This document shows, piece by piece, positions 60,692-64,000 of a DNA stretch of 64,000 nt. The stretch spans positions 310,001 to 374,000 of the forward strand of contig NZ_WSEL01000009.1 of assembly GCF_009758015.1 (NCBI RefSeq). Reading direction: 5' to 3'. A program made the position numbers and the translations under genes. How positions within the stretch are numbered: position 1 is the stretch's first letter; each line of letters begins with the position of its first letter. Source of the stretch: Ramlibacter pinisoli. Its GTDB lineage: Bacteria; Pseudomonadota; Gammaproteobacteria; Burkholderiales; Burkholderiaceae_C. Under the pieces are notes generated by a model. It ran no database searches. It was not told the DNA's origin and worked only from the letters and a program-made list of their open reading frames with translations.

Positions 60692-61699
60692 ATGAACACC
60701 CGTCACTTCCTCGCCGCCACCCTGGCCGCGGCGGCGCTCGCCCTGGCCGGCCCCGTGCAGGCCCAGGAGCACACCATCCGCTTCGGCCACGTGGTGCAGC
60801 CGGGCCATCCGATCTCGCTGGGCGCGCAGAAGCTCGCCGAGCTGCTGGCGGCCCGCAGCGGCGGCAAGATGAAGCTGCAGGAACTCGGCGGGGGATCGAT
60901 CGGCGGCGAGGCCCAGCAGCTGAGCGCCGTGCAGGGCGGCGTACAGGACATGACGCTGCCCTCGGCCACGGTCATGGGCGGCGTGGTCAAGGAGTTCACC
61001 CTGCTCGACATCCCGTTCTCCTTCGGCAAGGCAGAGCAGGTCGACGCGCTGCTGGCCGGCCCGTTCGGCGAGCTGCTGATGTCGAAGCTGGCGGACAAGG
61101 GCATGGTCGGCCTGGCGTTCTGGGAAACGGGCTTCCGCCAGTTCACCAACAGCCGCAAGCCGCTGGTCAACGTGGAGGACATCAAGGGCCTGAAGCTGCG
61201 CGTGATCCCCAACCCGATGTTCGTCGAGAGCTTCAGCGCGCTGGGCGCCAATCCGGTGCCGATGGCGTTCCCGGAGCTGTACGGCGCGCTCGAATCCAAG
61301 GCCATGGATGCGCAGGAGAACCCGTTCTCGGTCATCCAGACCAGCAAGTTCTTCGAGGTCCAGAAGTTCCTCAGCGTCACCAACCACGTCTACACCGCCA
61401 ACCCGGTGGTGGTCAGCAAGAAGACCTGGGACAAGCTGACGCCGGACCAGCAGAAGATCCTGCGCGAGGCGACCATCGAGGCCGGCGCCTACCAGCGCAA
61501 GGTCAGCCGCGATGCGTCCTCGGTCGCGCGCAAGGAGCTGGAAGGCAAGATGCAGGTCAACGACGTCCCGCCCGCCACCCTGGCGCGCATGCGCGAACTC
61601 ACCACCCCGGTGGCCGAGAAGTTCGCCGCGTCGTACGACCCGGCCGTGGTGAAGGTCTACCGGGCCGAGCTGGAGAAGGTGCGCGCCACGGTGCGCTGA
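60692..61699 (+). CDS. TRAP transporter substrate-binding protein (DctP family), no permease genes nearby
   Basis: 335 residues with a Sec signal (MNTRHFLAATLAAAALALA, cleavage after QAQ or VQA) and AAGGAGA before the ATG. Features: HTIRFGHVVQPGHPISLGAQKLAELLAARSGGKMKL, GLAFWETGFRQFTNSRKPL with the ligand Arg in GLKLRVIPNPMFVE, and PVPMAFPELYGALESKAMDAQENP. It is the last gene of the plus-strand operon and indicates that the substrate of the pathway is a carboxylate. The matching dctQ/dctM genes are not within the window, unless it shares a permease. Confidence 0.92.
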   Translation: MNTRHFLAATLAAAALALAGPVQAQEHTIRFGHVVQPGHPISLGAQKLAELLAARSGGKMKLQELGGGSIGGEAQQLSAVQGGVQDMTLPSATVMGGVVKEFTLLDIPFSFGKAEQVDALLAGPFGELLMSKLADKGMVGLAFWETGFRQFTNSRKPLVNVEDIKGLKLRVIPNPMFVESFSALGANPVPMAFPELYGALESKAMDAQENPFSVIQTSKFFEVQKFLSVTNHVYTANPVVVSKKTWDKLTPDQQKILREATIEAGAYQRKVSRDASSVARKELEGKMQVNDVPPATLARMRELTTPVAEKFAASYDPAVVKVYRAELEKVRATVR

Positions 61700-61714
61700 A
61701 CACCATCGGGGCGC

Positions 61715-62566
61715 TCAGTAGCGCTCCGAGATGCGGTGGTACGGGTAGTCCGGCTCCTGGTAGTGGCCGGCCTTCTGCCGCTTGGGCAGCGCGATCTTCT
61801 CGCGCTTGACCTGCTCGTACGGGATGCGCGAGAGCAGGTCCGAGATGATGTTGAGCCGGCCGCGCCGCTTGTCGTCGGTGCGGGCCACCAGCCAGGGCGA
61901 GATCTCGGTGTCGGTGGCCAGGAACATCTCGTCGCGGGCCCGCGAGTAGTCGTACCAGCGCCCGTACGACTTCAGGTCCATCGGCGAGAGCTTCCAGACC
62001 TTGCGCCCGTCGTCGATGCGGTCCTGCAGCCGCTTTGTCTGTTCCTCCTGGCTCACCTCCAGCCAGTATTTCAGCAGCGTGACGCCCGAGCGCACGATGG
62101 CCTGCTCGACCAGCGGAACGACCTTCAGGAACTCCTGCGACTGCTCTTCGGTGCAGAAGCCCATGACCCGCTCGACGCCGGCGCGGTTGTACCAGCTGCG
62201 GTCGAAGATCACCACCTCGCCCGCGGCCGGCAGGTGCGGCACGTAGCGCTGCATGTACATCTGGCTGCTCTCGCGTTCGCTGGGCGCCGGCAGCGCCACG
62301 ACACGGAACACCCGGGGGCTGACCCGCTCGGTGATGGCCTTGATGGTGCCGCCCTTGCCGGCGCCGTCGCGGCCCTCGAACACCACGCAGACCCTGGCGC
62401 GGTGGCGCTGCACCCATTCCTGCAGCTTCACCAGCTCGATGTGCAGCTTGCGCAGTTCCTCCAGGTAGGCGCGGTTGCCCAGCTTCGTCGGGACGGCCTG
62501 CGCATCGTCGTGGTGGTCGTCCTTGCCAGCCTTGTCCTTGTGCCCGTTCTTGTGTTCCTTGCCCAT
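61715..62566 (-). CDS. ppk2: Polyphosphate kinase 2 (PPK2, class I-type short form)
   Basis: 283 residues from MGKEHKNGHKDKAGKDDHHD (charged tail of about 30 residues), with AGGAGA upstream. The Walker A motif is GRDGAGKG (residues 65-72), Walker B DRSWYNRAGVERVMGF (Asp122), and the lid region LEVSQEEQTKRLQDRIDD with KLSPMDLKSYGRWYDYSRARDEMF. EISPWLVARTDDKRRGRLNIISDLL is typical. PPK2 moves phosphate between polyphosphate and nucleoside diphosphates in the cytosol. Two DosR-like boxes lie within about 110 bp upstream, in the spacer shared with the YqhA-like gene. Confidence 0.94.
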   Translation of the reverse strand: MGKEHKNGHKDKAGKDDHHDDAQAVPTKLGNRAYLEELRKLHIELVKLQEWVQRHRARVCVVFEGRDGAGKGGTIKAITERVSPRVFRVVALPAPSERESSQMYMQRYVPHLPAAGEVVIFDRSWYNRAGVERVMGFCTEEQSQEFLKVVPLVEQAIVRSGVTLLKYWLEVSQEEQTKRLQDRIDDGRKVWKLSPMDLKSYGRWYDYSRARDEMFLATDTEISPWLVARTDDKRRGRLNIISDLLSRIPYEQVKREKIALPKRQKAGHYQEPDYPYHRISERY

Positions 62567-62622
62567 TGCCTGTCTCCTAGACGGGGGAGAACCACTGTGG
62601 AGCGCAACGGCCGACCTGCCAA

Positions 62623-62638
62623 TGGGACTTTGGGTCAA
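62623..62638. promoter_or_regulatory. DosR-like box 3 (TGGGACTTTGGGTCAA)
   Basis: A weaker copy of the 16-bp near-palindrome, 57 bp from the ppk2 start. It keeps the TGGGAC left arm and the terminal CAA but has an altered right arm (GGGTCAA). It is 37 bp (centre to centre) from box 4. Confidence 0.4.
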
Positions 62639-62659
62639 TTCCGTGACCGTCGCGTGACG

Positions 62660-62675
62660 TGGGACGAAGGTCCCA
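62660..62675. promoter_or_regulatory. DosR-like box 4 (TGGGACGAAGGTCCCA)
   Basis: The most symmetric copy: TGGGAC/GTCCCA arms around GAAG. It is 57 bp upstream of the YqhA-like start and 94 bp from ppk2 on the other side, so it could serve both divergent promoters. Confidence 0.55.
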
Positions 62676-62731
62676 TAGCTGGGCACGCACCTCGGCAGAA
62701 GAATGGGCGGCCCAGCGACCGAGAGGCCCCC

Positions 62732-63235
62732 ATGGATCCATCGAGCACCCTCCCCGAGCCCCCCCACGCCGTACCGCCGGCAACGTCGGTGCTGGGCAGG
62801 GCGCTGGCCGGTTGCCGCTTCCTGCTGCTGGGCGCCGTGGTCGGCTCCATCATCCTGGAGGCCGGGCTGGTGGCCGCCGGCATCTCGATGCTGCTGCGCA
62901 GCCTGGCCTGCGTCGGCAGCTGCGACGCCAAGGAACTGGCCCTGGTCGCGATCCAGGCGCTGGATCTGTTCCTGCTGGCCACCGTGGCCTGGCTCACCGC
63001 AAGCGGCCTCTACACGCTGTTCATCGACCCCTCGGCGCGCACCTGGCTGCGGGCCGGCGTCGAGAGCCTGGACGACCTCAAGGCCAAGTTGATCGGCGTG
63101 GTGGTGCTGGCGCTGGGCGTGCTGTTCCTGGGCGAGACGTTCGGCTGGTCGGCAGGGCCCGACCTGCTCTATTACGGCGTCGCCATTGCCGCGGTGATCC
63201 TCTCGCTCAGCGTGTTCATCCGCACGCAGAAGTGA
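62732..63235 (+). CDS. YqhA/UPF0114-like integral membrane protein
   Basis: 167 residues from MDPSSTLPEPPHAVPPATSV. GAGAGG-type purine sequence (GAGAGG) lies five bases before the ATG. Four hydrophobic segments: FLLLGAVVGSIILEAGLVAAG, LVAIQALDLFLLATVAWLTASGLYTLFI, IGVVVLALGVLFLGETF and LLYYGVAIAAVILSLSVFI. The FIDPSARTWLRAGVESLDDLKAKL loop is the characteristic YqhA segment. Two Cys (CVGSC) lie in the first loop. Function unknown. It is divergent from ppk2 with shared DosR-like boxes, so it may belong to the same stress response. Confidence 0.82.
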   Translation: MDPSSTLPEPPHAVPPATSVLGRALAGCRFLLLGAVVGSIILEAGLVAAGISMLLRSLACVGSCDAKELALVAIQALDLFLLATVAWLTASGLYTLFIDPSARTWLRAGVESLDDLKAKLIGVVVLALGVLFLGETFGWSAGPDLLYYGVAIAAVILSLSVFIRTQK

Positions 63236-63262
63236 CGGCCGGGGCAGGCCGCCAGGGCTGGT

Positions 63263-63439
63263 TCAGGCGTCGTCCTCGTCCGGCCGCGGCATGGGCACGG
63301 TGTCCTGGAAGCCGGTCGGCTCGCCCGGCTTCTGCCGCTGCCGGCGCAGCAGCGCGAAGAAGGCACTGTCGGCCCCCTCGCCCGTGTGGGGGACCGAATC
63401 CTTGTACTTCGGGACGCCCTCGGCGGGAGGCTTGGTCAT
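63263..63439 (-). CDS. Small hypothetical protein (58 residues)
   Basis: MTKPPAEGVPKYKDSVPHTG at the start, then ADSAFFALLRRQRQKPGEP and an acidic tail PMPRPDEDDA. Predominantly polar and probably disordered, with one amphipathic helix. The ATG overlaps the stop of the preceding small gene (ATGA), which supports real translation. I do not recognise a family. Confidence 0.6.
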   Translation of the reverse strand: MTKPPAEGVPKYKDSVPHTGEGADSAFFALLRRQRQKPGEPTGFQDTVPMPRPDEDDA

Positions 63440-63615
63440 GAGCGATCCTCGCTGGGCGCCTCCGGCGGGCTTTCCCGCCGCCGTTGCTCGCGCTGGGTCA
63501 TGAACCGGGCCAGGGCGCTGGCCGCGCCCTGCCCGCTGGTCTGCTGGTCGGCCTGGTCGCCGTTGCGGTCCTGCTGCTTCTGGTGGTCCGCACTGCCACG
63601 CGCGTTGGTCCCCAT
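63436..63615 (-). CDS. Small hypothetical protein (59 residues)
   Basis: Starts MGTNARGSADHQKQQDRNGD and ends in EAPSEDRS. Composition is Gln/Asp/Arg-rich, low in hydrophobics and probably disordered. GAGGA lies about ten bases upstream of the ATG at 63615. Its TGA overlaps the ATG of the next small gene, so the two form a bicistron. No family recognised. Confidence 0.5.
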   Translation of the reverse strand: MGTNARGSADHQKQQDRNGDQADQQTSGQGAASALARFMTQREQRRRESPPEAPSEDRS

Positions 63616-63737
63616 GTCCTCGGTTCCTCATCCAGTCGGTGCCGGTGGTGCGGAATCTATCGGCTCGACGGTCGCGCAGCGTCTGGTTACACGGATGAGT
63701 TGCGAGGCGACGTCAGCGCCCTGCCGATGGTCGCCGC

Positions 63738-63974
63738 TCAGCGCAATCCCTCGGCCTCGCGCTGCAGCATCTCGACGCGCGAATGGGCCCGGCCGGCCTG
63801 CCGGATGGCGGCGGAGAAATCGGAAAAGGGCGCGCCGCGCAGCCGCAGGCGGGTGACCTGCCGCAAGGCAGCGCGCGCGTCGGACTCGGCCCGGGTCAGT
63901 TCATCGCCGAGCGAGGCCGTCGAGTCGACGAACCGGGGAATCTGCAGGGCGTCGGGCGGCACGTGGTCTGGCAT
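63738..63974 (-). CDS. Small hypothetical protein (78 residues), helical
   Basis: Starts MPDHVPPDALQIPRFVDSTA. The rest (LTRAESDARAALRQVTRLRL and SRVEMLQREAEGLR) is predicted helical with heptad-like spacing. No signal or membrane segment. It is separated from the small bicistron by 122 bp. It could continue outside the window only if a different start is used upstream. No family recognised. Confidence 0.5.
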   Translation of the reverse strand: MPDHVPPDALQIPRFVDSTASLGDELTRAESDARAALRQVTRLRLRGAPFSDFSAAIRQAGRAHSRVEMLQREAEGLR

Positions 63975-64000
63975 GGCCGGCCATGCTAGCGGCGAACGGC

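Overview
The window is very GC-rich, densely coded chromosomal DNA. Genes mostly run in operons with ATGA/GTGA stop-start overlaps. Four orphan Bug/TctC-type periplasmic binding proteins, three TRAP binding proteins, CaiB-type CoA transferases, tcuAB, iorAB and GntR/IclR/LysR regulators all point to a metabolically versatile betaproteobacterium of the Burkholderiales, probably Comamonadaceae (Ramlibacter/Variovorax-like). This assignment is by gene style, not by a marker gene. I see no tRNA, rRNA, IS element, prophage or CRISPR array.

Layout. (1) 1-2581, minus: a partial GH94-like protein behind an ABC exporter-type protein whose ATPase motifs are all degenerate. (2) 2979-12343: a catabolic locus of two divergent operons. 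One is TRAP transporter, solute-binding-like protein, CoA transferase, SDR and FAH hydrolase; the other is CoA transferase, MaoC hydratase and IclR regulator. (3) 12552-14062: a SorAB-like sulfite dehydrogenase and its cytochrome c. (4) 14330-18547: a possible leader peptide, beta-phosphoglucomutase-like HAD enzyme, GH65 disaccharide phosphorylase and lactate dehydrogenase, followed by a 126-bp tandem repeat. (5) 18922-23184: glutamine-amidotransferase-like hydrolase, M14/DUF2817 peptidase and MHS transporter, with a divergent LysR regulator. (6) 23270-30812: iorA-iorB followed on the same strand by a complete TRAP transporter, with a divergent LysR gene. (7) 30879-37273: tricarballylate genes tcuR-tcuA-tcuB with a class II aldolase, a Bug protein and a 2-hydroxyacid dehydrogenase. 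(8) 37410-39335: a bestrophin-family channel and an unrecognised 299-residue protein. (9) 39764-50093: a GntR-controlled group with Bug proteins, an AcnA-type aconitase, a lactonase, a solute-binding-like protein, an Asp/Glu racemase family protein and an Ldh2-type dehydrogenase. (10) 50109-52017: a Gly/His-rich exported protein, a DUF4136 lipoprotein and an acetyltransferase. (11) 52001-61699: an IclR-controlled oxidative pathway of unknown substrate. (12) 61715-63974: polyphosphate kinase 2, a YqhA-like membrane protein and small hypothetical genes.

Two regulatory patterns link distant genes. A 16-bp near-palindrome of the form TGGGACnnnnGTCCCA, reminiscent of the mycobacterial DosR box, occurs four times. 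It lies upstream of the ABC/GH94 operon, upstream of the GH65/LDH operon, and twice between ppk2 and the YqhA-like gene, suggesting a low-oxygen or energy-stress regulon. A second, 26-bp TTGCA/TGCAA palindrome lies in the two divergent promoters flanking the GntR/aconitase group and is the probable operator of that GntR protein.

The best candidates for undescribed biology are the stress-box regulon with its pseudo-ATPase transporter, the solute-binding-fold proteins that lack signal peptides, the iorAB-TRAP operon, and the IclR-controlled pathway at 52-62 kb.
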